Below are positions 25,896 through 34,052 of a stretch of DNA of 64,000 nucleotides, piece after piece. A program made the position numbers and the translations under genes. The notes beneath the pieces are model-generated. The model saw only the letters and a list, made by a program, of their open reading frames with translations, ran no database searches and was not told where the DNA came from. Position 1 is the stretch's first letter. Each line of letters starts with the position of its first letter. This DNA is from CAWCHZ01 sp963795555 (GTDB taxonomy: Bacteria; Actinomycetota; Thermoleophilia; Solirubrobacterales; Solirubrobacteraceae): the NCBI GenBank assembly GCA_963795555.1, contig CAWCHZ010000001.1:186001-250000 (forward strand). The letters are read 5' to 3'.

Positions 25896-27190
25896 CGGTA
25901 GAGCTCGCGCGCTGCCCGCTCGCCGAGCTCGAGGCTGCGCAGCGCAAAGGACTCGTCGGGGGCGTGCAGGGCATCCTCGGGCAGGCTGAAGCCCGAGACG
26001 ATCACCGGGATCCCGCGCGCGGCGAGATCCGCGACCACCGGGATGCTGCCGCCGACCCGCACGAACAACGGCGCGACGCCGCAGGCGCGCTGCAGCGCCT
26101 CGGCGGCCAGCGCGATCGCCGGCTCGTGCACGCCGAACAGCGCCGCGTCGGCGTGCTGGCCGTCGAGCTCGACCGCGACGCCGTCGGGCACATCCGCGAG
26201 CAGCAGCTCGCGCAGCGTGGCTGCCAGCAGGGCCGCCTGCTGCCCGGGGGCGAGGCGCAGCGAGAGCTGCGCCTCGGCAAGCGCGGGCACGATCGTGCGC
26301 GGCTCACCGCCGGCGATCAGGTTGATGTCGAGCGAGGGCTCGGCGCCGGTGCGCTGGTAGAAATCCGCGCCGCTCGCCGCGCCGATCGCCACGGCGCCCA
26401 TGTCGGCGATCAGGCTGGCGCCGGCGGGCAGCTCGCGCCAAGACTGCAGCTCGGCCTCGTCGGGGGGCTGCGTTCCGGCACGCAGCGGCTCTGGCACGCG
26501 GCCCTCGGTGTCGGGCGCCACGCGCGCCAGCAGCGCCAGCAGCTCGTGCAGGGCGTTGCGCACCGCGCCGCCGTAGAGCCCCGAGTGCAGGTTGCGCCGC
26601 GCGGTGCGCACGCGCAGCGTGAGGCTGACCAGGCCGCGCAGCCCGACGGTGATCGCTGGGGTGCGCGCATCGACCATGCTGGAGTCGAAGACGATCGCCG
26701 CGTCGGCGCCGCGCTCGTCGGCCTCCAGCCAGCGCGAGACCGAGCGACCGCCCACCTCCTCCTCGCCCTCGACGAGCACGCGGACATTGACCGGCAGCGA
26801 GCCGGCGCGCGCCAGCTCGCAGGCGACGTGCAGCAGCGGCAGGAAGTTGCCCTTGTCATCCGAAGCGCCGCGCGCGTAAAGGCGACCATCGCGCAGCGTG
26901 GGCTCGAACGGCGGCGAGCGCCAGAGCTCCAGCGGCCCGGGATCCTGCACGTCGTAGTGCCCGTAGATCAGCACGGTTGGCGCGCCTGCGGCCTCGTTGG
27001 CGGCCGCCAGCTCGCCGACGACGAGCGGGTTGCCGTTGTCGATCCGCTCCCGGCTGGCGTTGCCACCCGCCGCCCGGACACGCTCGACCACCCAGTCGGC
27101 GGCACGCTCGAGATCGCCGTATGCGCCGAGGCCCGTCGAGATCGACGGTATGCGCAGCCAGCTGCATGCCTCCTCGAGCAGCGGATCCAT
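25868..27190 (-). CDS. M20-family metallopeptidase (dipeptidase/acylase)
   Basis: 440 residues. The catalytic domain has IYGHYDVQDPGP (first zinc ligand and neighbouring Asp), GASDDKGNFLPLLH (bridging Asp) and VLVEGEEEVGG (catalytic Glu pair). The lid/dimerisation domain begins near ARRNLHSGLYGG, and GGSIPVVADL holds C-terminal ligand-region residues. It hydrolyses dipeptides or N-acyl amino acids in the cytoplasm. The start ATG 27190 follows a TAGGGT box 8 bases upstream, sharing a 30-bp intergenic region with secG. The stop lies in a CTAG and the coding end is copied by a 19-bp repeat. Confidence 0.92.
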   Translation of the reverse strand: MDPLLEEACSWLRIPSISTGLGAYGDLERAADWVVERVRAAGGNASRERIDNGNPLVVGELAAANEAAGAPTVLIYGHYDVQDPGPLELWRSPPFEPTLRDGRLYARGASDDKGNFLPLLHVACELARAGSLPVNVRVLVEGEEEVGGRSVSRWLEADERGADAAIVFDSSMVDARTPAITVGLRGLVSLTLRVRTARRNLHSGLYGGAVRNALHELLALLARVAPDTEGRVPEPLRAGTQPPDEAELQSWRELPAGASLIADMGAVAIGAASGADFYQRTGAEPSLDINLIAGGEPRTIVPALAEAQLSLRLAPGQQAALLAATLRELLLADVPDGVAVELDGQHADAALFGVHEPAIALAAEALQRACGVAPLFVRVGGSIPVVADLAARGIPVIVSGFSLPEDALHAPDESFALRSLELGERAARELYRALAELPRG

Positions 27191-27220
27191 CGGCAGCGAC
27201 CCTAGTACGATGAGCTGGCG
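27191..27220. promoter_or_regulatory. 30-bp bidirectional promoter between the M20 peptidase and secG
   Basis: Minus-strand -10 TAGGGT (complement of 27199-27204) and plus-strand -10 TACGAT (27206-27211) sit back to back. Each lies 8-9 bases from its start codon, so both transcripts would be leaderless and compete for RNA polymerase. Confidence 0.55.
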
Positions 27221-27448
27221 ATGGCCACTGTCCTCTCGGTCCTGCAGGTTTTCATCGCCGTGATCCTGATCTTCCTGGTGCTGATGCACTCGGGCAAGGA
27301 CTCCGGGCTGTCCGGCGCGTTCGGCGTCGGCACGGGCACGGGTCCGCTGGGCGGCGGCTCGCTCGTCGAGCGCAACCTGAACCGCTGGACGATCGGCTTC
27401 GCGATTCTCTTCGTGGTCAACACAATCGTCCTGCTGCGCGTCGGCTGA
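27221..27448 (+). CDS. secG: Preprotein translocase subunit SecG
   Basis: 75 residues with two membrane helices (VLQVFIAVILIFLVLMHSG and WTIGFAILFVVNTIVLL) around a Gly-rich cytoplasmic loop (GLSGAFGVGTGTGPLGGGS), the standard SecG layout. It forms part of the SecYEG channel. The ATG is certain from length and topology. It is probably transcribed alone as a leaderless message; it converges with ptsI, and its end is echoed by a 19-bp repeat. Confidence 0.95.
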   Translation: MATVLSVLQVFIAVILIFLVLMHSGKDSGLSGAFGVGTGTGPLGGGSLVERNLNRWTIGFAILFVVNTIVLLRVG

Positions 27449-27519
27449 CCAGCTCGCGCGACGGATCCATGGCTCGCGTCGGCTCCGATCAGCCGGCGCC
27501 TCGGCTGACCAGCTCACGC
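27441..27519. repeat. 19-bp direct repeat shared by secG and ptsI 3' ends
   Basis: TCGGCTGACCAGCTCGCGC (27441-27459, containing the secG TGA) and TCGGCTGACCAGCTCACGC (27501-27519, inside the ptsI C-terminal codons) differ at one base. Confidence 0.75.
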
Positions 27520-29288
27520 ACCTCGGTGGCGCTCGCGCACTCCAGCGCCGCGCTGGCCAGCATGGCCAGCTGATCGCGGGCCAGCAGGCGGATCAGTCGC
27601 TTGACCGGCCCGATCGACCGCGGCGGGACGCTGAGGGCGTCCACGCCGAGCCCGAGCAGCAGGCGCACGCCGACCGGATCGCAGGCCAGCTGCCCGCACA
27701 CCGACACGCTGCGACCGTGCACGCGGGCGCCGGCGACGGTCGTGGCGATCAGCCGCAGCACGGCTGGATGGCAGCCGTCGGCCAGCTGCGCCACCGCCTC
27801 ATCGGTCCGGTCGGCGGCCAGCGCGTACTGCGTCAGGTCGTTGGTGCCGATGCTCAGCAGATCGACCTGCGCGGCGATCTGCTCGCTGAGCAGCGCGCCG
27901 GCGGGGGTCTCGATCATCGCGCCTACGCGGATGCGGCCCCCAAGCTCGGCTGGGGTCGCCATGATCGATTGCCGCGCCTCGTCGAGCAGGCGGCGCGCGG
28001 CCGCCAGCTCGTGCGCGTCCGAGATCATTGGGAAGAGGACGCAGGCATCATCATGGCCGGCGCCGGCGCGCAGCAGCGCGCGCAGCTGGCGCAGCAGGAC
28101 CTGCGGGTGCGCGAGCGCGAGGCGGATGCCGCGCAGCCCGAGCGCCTGGCCGTCCCCGCCTTCGACCCCCATGAAGGCCAGCGGCTTGTCGGCGCCGGCG
28201 TCGAGCGTGCGAAACACGACGGGTCGCTCGCCGGCCGCCGCGAGGATCGCGGCATACAGCTGGAGCTGCTCCTCCTCGCCGGGCTCGGCGGCATGCCCGA
28301 CGAAGGCGAGCTCGGTGCGCACGAGCCCGATCGCATCGGCGCCCTCGCGCACCGCGAGTGCCACGTCAGCCGCGGCACCGCAGTTGGCGCCGACCGGCAC
28401 GCGCACGCCGTCGCTGGTGATCGCCGGCTGGCCGGTCTCCTGCGCGTCGGGCTCGGCGTCACGTCGTGGCGCCGCCCGGCGGTTGCGCTGAGCGTCGCGT
28501 CGCGGCGCGGCCCGGCGGTTGCGCTCAGCGTCGCGTCGCGGCGCCGCCAGGCGGTTGCGCTCGGTCTTCCCGGCCCCGACGGGCCAGACCGTCAACGTGC
28601 CGGCCTCGCCGTCGAGCAGCGCGGGCGCGCCCTCTTCGAGCTCAAGCAGCGCTGGGCCCAGCCCGACGACCAACGGCAGCCCGCGCGCCGCGGCGAGGAT
28701 CGCGGCGTGCGCGAGCGGGCTTCCCGCAACGGTGGCGACTCCGACCACGCTGCGCGCGTCGAGCGAGGCGACCTGACTTGGGGTGACGTCGGTCGCTGCC
28801 AGGATCCCCGGCGCGCCCGCGGGCACCGCGATTCGCTCTGGACCGCGCCCGGTCAGCAGCGCCAGCACGCGCGCGCCGACGTCCTCGACATCGATCGCGC
28901 GCTCGCGCAGCAGCTCATCGGCCAGTGAGCGCAGCGCCGTCACCTGATCGCGCACCGCCGCCGACCAGGCATCCTGCGCCGAGCTGCCGCGCGCGACGAC
29001 GTCGCGCGCGGCGCCGGCCAGCGCGGGGTCATCGAGCAGGGCGATCTGCAGCTCGATGATCGCTGCGGCATCGTCCGAGCCGTCCGCGGGGGCAACGCTC
29101 CGCGCCCGCTGCGCGAGCTGCTCGAGCTGCTGACGGGCGGCGTCGAGGGCGTTGGCGAGCAGGCCGGGCTGATCGGATGCGACGGTCGAGCTCGGCGGGG
29201 TCGGCGCACGGCTTGGCAGCGGTCGCACGATCACGCCGCGGGCGATCCCGGGGCTCGCGGGACGACCGGCCAGCCGACGCTCAGCCAT
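27489..29288 (-). CDS. ptsI: PTS Enzyme I (phosphoenolpyruvate-protein phosphotransferase)
   Basis: 599 residues. Enzyme I takes phosphate from PEP and passes it to HPr. The phospho-His domain contains GSPLAHAAILAAARGLP, with His194 in an AHAAI context rather than the usual TSHTAI. The PEP-binding TIM barrel has VRTELAFVG, RTLDAGADKPL, GLRGIRLAL, GAMIETPAGALL, SIGTNDLTQYALAADR and SVCGQLACDP. Between the domains a 12-residue unit (RNRRAAPRRDAE-like) is repeated three times, encoded by three 36-bp tandem copies. The start overlaps the HPr gene by 8 bases. It is the last gene of the seven-gene PTS operon. Confidence 0.95.
   Translation of the reverse strand: MAERRLAGRPASPGIARGVIVRPLPSRAPTPPSSTVASDQPGLLANALDAARQQLEQLAQRARSVAPADGSDDAAAIIELQIALLDDPALAGAARDVVARGSSAQDAWSAAVRDQVTALRSLADELLRERAIDVEDVGARVLALLTGRGPERIAVPAGAPGILAATDVTPSQVASLDARSVVGVATVAGSPLAHAAILAAARGLPLVVGLGPALLELEEGAPALLDGEAGTLTVWPVGAGKTERNRLAAPRRDAERNRRAAPRRDAQRNRRAAPRRDAEPDAQETGQPAITSDGVRVPVGANCGAAADVALAVREGADAIGLVRTELAFVGHAAEPGEEEQLQLYAAILAAAGERPVVFRTLDAGADKPLAFMGVEGGDGQALGLRGIRLALAHPQVLLRQLRALLRAGAGHDDACVLFPMISDAHELAAARRLLDEARQSIMATPAELGGRIRVGAMIETPAGALLSEQIAAQVDLLSIGTNDLTQYALAADRTDEAVAQLADGCHPAVLRLIATTVAGARVHGRSVSVCGQLACDPVGVRLLLGLGVDALSVPPRSIGPVKRLIRLLARDQLAMLASAALECASATEVRELVSRGAG
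28456..28563. repeat. Three 36-bp tandem repeats inside ptsI
   Basis: Near-identical 36-bp units at 28456-28491, 28492-28527 and 28528-28563 keep the reading frame and encode a basic 12-residue linker repeat between the two halves of Enzyme I. Confidence 0.9.
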
Positions 29289-29604
29289 CGGCCTCGCTGG
29301 GCTCGGAGGCCTCGCTGGGTTCGAAGGCGTCGCCGAAGATGCCCGTCAGGATTGCAACCGCCTCGCCGCGCCGTGCGGGCGCGCAGCTGAAGGCCAGCCG
29401 GTGGCCCTGAGCTGCGCCAAGGCTGAGCAGCGCCAGCACGCTGCTCGCGCTCACCCGCTCCCCGTCGGCGTCGACGTTGCGCACGTGCAGGTCCAGGCCA
29501 GACTGGGTCAGCGCGCGCGCCAGCGCCGCGGCCGGTCGCGCGTGCAGCCCGGCGGCGTCGGGCATCCGAACCTGGCCGACGCCGATCTCGTCCTGGTCGT
29601 CCAA
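29281..29604 (-). CDS. ptsH: PTS phosphocarrier protein HPr
   Basis: About 107 residues from a TTG at 29604. The active site is AGLHARPAAALARAL with phospho-His21, and the Ser-46-type regulatory region is ERVSASSVLALLSLGA. The TTG is preferred because it gives the needed first beta strand (DDQDEIGVGQVRMPD); the internal ATG would leave only a few residues before the histidine. The C-terminus has a repeat-derived tail (EPSEASEPSEADG). It sits 11 bases after EIIB and overlaps ptsI by 8 bases, so the operon carries its own general PTS proteins. Confidence 0.88.
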   Translation of the reverse strand: MDDQDEIGVGQVRMPDAAGLHARPAAALARALTQSGLDLHVRNVDADGERVSASSVLALLSLGAAQGHRLAFSCAPARRGEAVAILTGIFGDAFEPSEASEPSEADG

Positions 29605-29615
29605 CGCGCTTGCGC

Positions 29616-29909
29616 TCAGCCTTGGCGCAGCGCCGTGGCGATGCGCTCCACGGTCTCCGGCTCGCCCACGCCCGTGAGGAAGGCCATGCAATTGATGACC
29701 GGCACGGACACGTCCGCGGGCATGCGCGTCGCGGTCACGATCAGGTCGAAGCGGCCCGAGCCGAGCTGGCTGGCCACGTCGAAGACGCGGGTGTTGACGA
29801 TCTCGACCGGCACCGCCTCACGCTCGGCGATCTCGCGCACCTTCGCGGCGATCACGCCCGAGGTGACGCCACCGGTGCCACAGACGGCGAGCACGCGCTT
29901 GGGGTCCAT
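29616..29909 (-). CDS. PTS galactitol-family EIIB component
   Basis: 97 residues, the length of GatB. The phosphorylated cysteine is Cys10 in VLAVCGTGGVTSG, the P-loop-like motif of the galactitol IIB family. Later conserved segments are DLIVTATRM and the PVINCMAFLTGVG end. It receives phosphate from EIIA and phosphorylates the sugar bound to EIIC. It is encoded 33 bases after EIIC within the operon. The identity of the sugar cannot be read from the sequence. Confidence 0.88.
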   Translation of the reverse strand: MDPKRVLAVCGTGGVTSGVIAAKVREIAEREAVPVEIVNTRVFDVASQLGSGRFDLIVTATRMPADVSVPVINCMAFLTGVGEPETVERIATALRQG

Positions 29910-29942
29910 CTTTGGATCACCTTCCGATCATCGACGACACGC

Positions 29943-31199
29943 TCAATAGCCGAGCAGCTTCGCGCCGCGCACGAGCAGCCATGTGAGCCAGCTTCCCCCG
30001 GCGCCCAGGCTCGTCCAGGATCCCGCGGTGCCGGCGCTCATGCCGGCGCGCACGCCTGCCTTGGCGTAGAGCGGCGCCAGGTCCCCCGCGACGTAGATGC
30101 TGACGACGAACACGACGAGGCCGGTCAACAGCGAACGGAAGACGTTGCCGCGGCCCGCGAAGGGAACGCACATCGTCACCAGGAACGGCGTGGCGACCGC
30201 AAGGTCGGCGAGCGGCAGCACCCGCGAGGACGGCAGCAGCAACCCGAGCGCGAACACGAGCGGGATCAGCAGCATGCCGACCGCCAGCACGTCGGGCGAG
30301 CCGACCATCACCGCCGCATCGACGCCGATCAGCGCGTCCTTGTGGACGTGCGGGCGCACGCGCTCGCGCACGTGCTGGGCCAGCGGTCCCATTCCCTCGA
30401 TGAAGAGTCGCATGATGTACGGGAACACGAGCACGGATCCGGCGAGCACGACGGCCAGCTCCAGCACGTCGCGCAGTCGCTCGCGCGCGAGGATGCCGAC
30501 GATCGCCGCGACGATGACGGCGATGACAGCCGGCTGGGCGAGGGGACCGCCGCGGCGCAGCACCCGGGCGGGGTCGATGTCGATCCGCCGCAGGCCCGGA
30601 ATGCGCGCCACGATCGCATCGACGATCAGCGCGGCGGGGACCCAGAGCGCGGCATGGGCATGCGCGACCGCGACGCCCTCCAGCTCGTAGTGCTCGCGCA
30701 GTCGCCGCGCGCTGCGGTCGGCGACGAACAGCGCCGCCAGCTCGTTTATGACGAAGGCCGCGAGCGCCAGGCCGACGTTGCCGCTGAGGGCGTAGACGGC
30801 CACCGCGCTGACCCCCCAGGTCCAGTAGTTGAGCAGGTCGACGGCGAGCGTGCGCGTTGCGCCGAGCCGCAGCAGCACGAAGTTCACCAGCAGCCCGACG
30901 GGCAGGAAGAAGATCGCCAGCGGCGAGCCCCAGGTTGCCGCCAGCAGCGAGAAGACGCCGAGGTCCGGCCGATCGCGCGGCAGCCCGGTCCGCGCGGCGA
31001 CGGCGTGGGCGAGCGGCAGGTAGATCGACGCGAAGAGATGGAACAACGCGAAGAAGCCGATCAGCGCGGCGCCGACGTTGATCGCCGTGCGGGCGGCCGC
31101 CGCCGGACGCATGCGGATCGCCAGCGCGAACGCGAGCACGCCCAGCGGCACGAGCACCGGGGTGCGCAGCAGCGTTATGTCATGCCAGACCTGGCTCAG
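29943..31199 (-). CDS. PTS galactitol-family EIIC component, probable CTG start
   Basis: A membrane permease of about 418 residues aligning with GatC over its length: ELEGVAVAHAHAALWVPAAL, VDAIVARIPGLRRIDIDP, DALIGVDAAVMVGSPDV and VPFAGRGNVFRSL. GatC has ELEGIAIPHG where this protein has ELEGVAVAHA, so the substrate pocket probably differs. The first in-frame GTG (31157) would cut off about 14 residues that match the GatC N-terminus. A CTG at 31199, preceded by GGGAG 7 bases upstream, restores (M)SQVWHDITLLRTP. It lies between the TrpA-like gene and EIIB. Confidence 0.85.
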   Translation of the reverse strand: MSQVWHDITLLRTPVLVPLGVLAFALAIRMRPAAAARTAINVGAALIGFFALFHLFASIYLPLAHAVAARTGLPRDRPDLGVFSLLAATWGSPLAIFFLPVGLLVNFVLLRLGATRTLAVDLLNYWTWGVSAVAVYALSGNVGLALAAFVINELAALFVADRSARRLREHYELEGVAVAHAHAALWVPAALIVDAIVARIPGLRRIDIDPARVLRRGGPLAQPAVIAVIVAAIVGILARERLRDVLELAVVLAGSVLVFPYIMRLFIEGMGPLAQHVRERVRPHVHKDALIGVDAAVMVGSPDVLAVGMLLIPLVFALGLLLPSSRVLPLADLAVATPFLVTMCVPFAGRGNVFRSLLTGLVVFVVSIYVAGDLAPLYAKAGVRAGMSAGTAGSWTSLGAGGSWLTWLLVRGAKLLGY

Positions 31200-31271
31200 C
31201 GGAGATCTCCCGCGGTGGTCAGCGGTGGCCGGGAATCATCGCGGGCCGGCGCGGGCGACGCCTCCCGCCCG

Positions 31272-32150
31272 TCATGGACGCGTGGCGGCCTTGAGCTGGG
31301 TGACGAATCGTCCGACCTCCGTCAGCGGCTCGTCGGCGAGCAGGCGCTCGGACACCGCGCTGCCGAGCATCACGCCATCGGCACCGATCGTCGTCACCGC
31401 CGCATGGACATGCTCGGGTTGCGACACGCCGCAGACCACGATGATCGGCACGTCGACTCTCAGCTCGCGCTCGAGCGCACGCAGCGCCGCGGTCCCCTCG
31501 CTCAGCTCGCTGATCGGCATCGTCTTCTTGGCGCCGGACTGCCCACCCGGCTGAGCGATCAGGAACACCAGGCCGCGAGCCTCGCGGAGCAGCGCGACCA
31601 GCAGCTGGTGCTCCGCGCTGCCCGGCGCCGAGCGAGCCATCTGCGTCGAGACGCACGCGAGGAAATGGATGTTTTCGGCGCGCAGGTCCGCCCCGAAGCC
31701 GAGCGGATCCTCACCGGCCGTCAGCGGGTAGTCCGGAACGTCGACCGCGTCGATCGCCGCCGCCGCGCAGCGCGCGACATAGCGCTCGATGCCGAGGCTG
31801 ACCAGCGCGCAGGTGAAGTTGATCGTCACCAACGGCCAATCGGGGTGGCGGCTGCGGAGCTCGTCCATCAGCTCGAACGCGTGGCTTGCGCTGACGCCAT
31901 CGCGCAGCGCCTGCAGCTGATGCGACTGCATCGTGCGCCCCTCCATCCACGGATAGCGACTGGGAATCGCCACCTCGAAGATGTCCGCGCCCGCTTCGGC
32001 GAGCATGTCCGCGACGGCAAACGAGCGCGCGAACGGCGGCCGCGACGGCGGTATCAGCGGGATCAGCACCCCCTCGCCGCGTTCGCGCGCCTGCGCGAAG
32101 GCGCGGTCAACGCGGTTGGTCGGCCCCGAGCCGTTCGGACGCTCGGCCAT
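31272..32150 (-). CDS. TrpA-like aldolase-family protein within the PTS operon
   Basis: 292 residues aligning end to end with tryptophan synthase alpha (TIM barrel): RERGEGVLIPLI, LAEAGADIFEVAIP, INFTCALVSLGIERYVARC, VVCGVSQPEHVHAA, GADGVMLGSAV. The catalytic Glu49 equivalent is kept (Glu59 in FEVAIP). The SDPLADGP segment with catalytic Asp60 is replaced by SRYPWMEGRT, leaving Glu70 near that place, and the GVTG phosphate loop reads GGQSGA. It is therefore a paralogue and not the biosynthetic enzyme, possibly a retro-aldolase for a PTS-phosphorylated compound (inference). Its ATG overlaps the TrpB-like stop (ATGA). Confidence 0.82.
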   Translation of the reverse strand: MAERPNGSGPTNRVDRAFAQARERGEGVLIPLIPPSRPPFARSFAVADMLAEAGADIFEVAIPSRYPWMEGRTMQSHQLQALRDGVSASHAFELMDELRSRHPDWPLVTINFTCALVSLGIERYVARCAAAAIDAVDVPDYPLTAGEDPLGFGADLRAENIHFLACVSTQMARSAPGSAEHQLLVALLREARGLVFLIAQPGGQSGAKKTMPISELSEGTAALRALERELRVDVPIIVVCGVSQPEHVHAAVTTIGADGVMLGSAVSERLLADEPLTEVGRFVTQLKAATRP

Positions 32151-33367
32151 CAGACGATGTCCCTGACGATGATCGCGGGCTCCGTCGGGAGGGGGGCCTC
32201 CGTCGCGGGCGTTGCGGGCGTCGCCTCCGTGGCGGACGGCGCCTGCGTCGCGGACGACGGCTGCGTCGCGGCCAGGTCGGGCCTGTCGACGCGAGCGAGC
32301 GCGCCCCGTGCCCAGGCGTCCACGATGGCCGGCGCGAGCACGCGCTCGCTCGTGCCGCTGCCGAGCACGACCGTCAGGGCGCCGCAGTAGCAGTCCTCGC
32401 GCGTGGGCGCGCGCTCGCCGTGGCTGGCCAGGCCGCGCCAGTCGACCGCCAGCAGGCCGGCCGCCAGGCGCCCGGGATACTGCGGCACGAGCACGCTGGG
32501 AGCGCTATCACCGATCGTGGCCGCGATCTCGCCGGCGACCGCGCTGGCGAGCAGCGCCGTCAGGCCCGGATAGGGATATGCGCCGCAGTTGGCGTCGAGC
32601 GGGACGAACAGCGTTGCGTCGGGCGCGGCCACAAAACGCTGGAAGGCGTAGAGGTTGGGGTCGTCGAACAGCTCGGCGCAGCTCGAAGGATCGACGCTGA
32701 CGCTCGCCGAGCCGCGCAGCGCCGACGCCGGACAGCTCGCCGCCGCGCCCGCCGCCAGGACGAGGTGACCATCGAGCTCCAGCTCGGCGGCCACGTCGAG
32801 GGCCTGCAGCGCGCTGCGTGCGCTCGTGGCGCCGATCGCGAAGCGCCGCCCCAGGCATGCGGCGAGCGCAAGGAAGCCGGCGAGCAGCAGTGTCTCGATA
32901 TCAACATCGATGATCAAATCGATGCCGTGTCGATCGAGCCGAGGCGCCTGCCGGCCGGCCGTGGCGAGCGCGCGCGCTTGCGCCTGACGCCACGCGTCGC
33001 TGGCAAGGACTGCGAGCGCCTGCTCGGCGAGCTGATCGAGCGCCGGGCAATAGGGGTCGGGTATGTAACGTCCGCCGTAGCGTCCGTAGTGCTCGGGCAG
33101 CACGCTGGGGACCAGCACGCCGACGCCGGCAAGCCTCGCGCCGTTCACCGGAACCGTCTCGCCAGACGCGGCTGTCCCGTCCGACGGCGCCGTGCCGTCG
33201 GACACGGACCCGGCTGCGGCGGGTCGGCCGGCGATCGCTCCGGCCTTCAGGGCGCCGTTGGTCCCGGCCAGGCCGTCCTCCGGCGATGTGCCGGTGGTAT
33301 GTCGGGAGGCATCCGCATCAGCCATCCGGGCTTGCTCATCTGCTTGCTGCATCGCGCTCCGTTTCAC
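32150..33367 (-). CDS. Degenerate TrpB-like protein lacking PLP residues, within the PTS operon
   Basis: 405 residues. After a low-complexity 85-residue N-terminus, EHYGRYGGRYIPDPYCPALD (92-111) matches the start of TrpB. DVDIETLLLAGFLALAACLG (154-173) aligns with the [27 protein letters not shown] region but lacks the PLP lysine. CGAYPYPGLT (261-270) matches GPHPYP. PQYPGRLAAGL (295-305) replaces the PLP-phosphate loop GGGSNAIGMF. A PLP enzyme is therefore very unlikely; a regulatory or structural partner of the TrpA-like protein is plausible. The C-terminal tail is a Thr/Ala/Pro repeat. It is coupled by ATGA overlaps to EIIA and the TrpA-like gene. Confidence 0.75.
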   Translation of the reverse strand: MKRSAMQQADEQARMADADASRHTTGTSPEDGLAGTNGALKAGAIAGRPAAAGSVSDGTAPSDGTAASGETVPVNGARLAGVGVLVPSVLPEHYGRYGGRYIPDPYCPALDQLAEQALAVLASDAWRQAQARALATAGRQAPRLDRHGIDLIIDVDIETLLLAGFLALAACLGRRFAIGATSARSALQALDVAAELELDGHLVLAAGAAASCPASALRGSASVSVDPSSCAELFDDPNLYAFQRFVAAPDATLFVPLDANCGAYPYPGLTALLASAVAGEIAATIGDSAPSVLVPQYPGRLAAGLLAVDWRGLASHGERAPTREDCYCGALTVVLGSGTSERVLAPAIVDAWARGALARVDRPDLAATQPSSATQAPSATEATPATPATEAPLPTEPAIIVRDIV

Positions 33368-33852
33368 CTCGATGGGTCCGAAGATGTCGGCCGCGGTGTG
33401 TCGCCGCTCATCAGCTCCGCCACGGCCGCCTGAATCGCGCCCGCGTCGTCGAGTGCCGCCAGCTCGGCCAGGCGACCCTGCTGGCCGAAGGCGCTCGTCA
33501 GACGCCGCAACGCGGGCAGGTGCTGAGCCGGGTCCGGCGAGGCGAGCAGGAAGACGAGCTCCGCGGAGACCGTCTGGCTGCCGTCGCCGCCCATCAGCCC
33601 GAAGGCGATCGGCTGCGCGCAGCGACCCACGGCGAGGGCCGGCTGCAGGCTGTGCGCCGGGTCAGCGTGAGGCAGCGCGACCGAAGGCGTCGTCGGCAGG
33701 CCGGTGGGATCGACGCGCTCGCGAGCGATCACAGCGTCGGCGAAGCTGGCGCTGACCACGCCGGCGTCGAACAGCTGAGCGCCGAGCGTCGAGATCGCCT
33801 CCTCCCAGCGCTTCACGGTCACTGGCAGCAGGCAGGCGATTATCGCTCTCAC
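33364..33852 (-). CDS. PTS EIIA component (fructose/mannitol/galactitol EIIA type)
   Basis: About 162 residues. PTTPSVALPHADPAHS carries the phospho-histidine (His62), and LGAQLFDAGVV and ELVFLLASPDPAQHLPALRR are typical of the EIIA-2 fold. It accepts phosphate from HPr and passes it to EIIB. The GTG at 33852 gives a short N-terminus before the conserved RWEEAISTLG helix; upstream codons in frame look non-coding. It is the first gene of the minus-strand operon, and its stop overlaps the TrpB-like ATG. The 324-bp region upstream holds regulatory palindromes. Confidence 0.85.
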   Translation of the reverse strand: MRAIIACLLPVTVKRWEEAISTLGAQLFDAGVVSASFADAVIARERVDPTGLPTTPSVALPHADPAHSLQPALAVGRCAQPIAFGLMGGDGSQTVSAELVFLLASPDPAQHLPALRRLTSAFGQQGRLAELAALDDAGAIQAAVAELMSGDTPRPTSSDPSR

Positions 33853-34052
33853 CCGTGGCGCCCTACGCGCGACCGTGCGCGCACATGCGTACGACCCCAA
33901 ACGGGCTGCCAGGGCATGCGCGGGAGCTATAGCAATCCCCATGGCCTCCGGCAATCCCTCCAACAGAAGGTGTCAGCCCGATCCCTCATCAGAGAAGTTC
34001 ATCATACCGAATCGGCCGCCACTGCACCCAGCGATGGCGATCCTCCTCATAC

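Noticed and set aside
29943..32390. Very long plus-strand open frames opposite the PTS operon and other minus-strand genes
   Set aside because: High GC makes antisense frames long. Their products are Arg/His/Gln-rich with no domains, while the minus-strand frames encode clear families.
31272..33367. Tryptophan synthase alpha and beta genes for tryptophan biosynthesis
   Set aside because: The beta-like protein lacks the PLP lysine and phosphate loop, the alpha-like protein lacks the Asp60 loop, and the genes sit inside a PTS operon instead of with trp genes.
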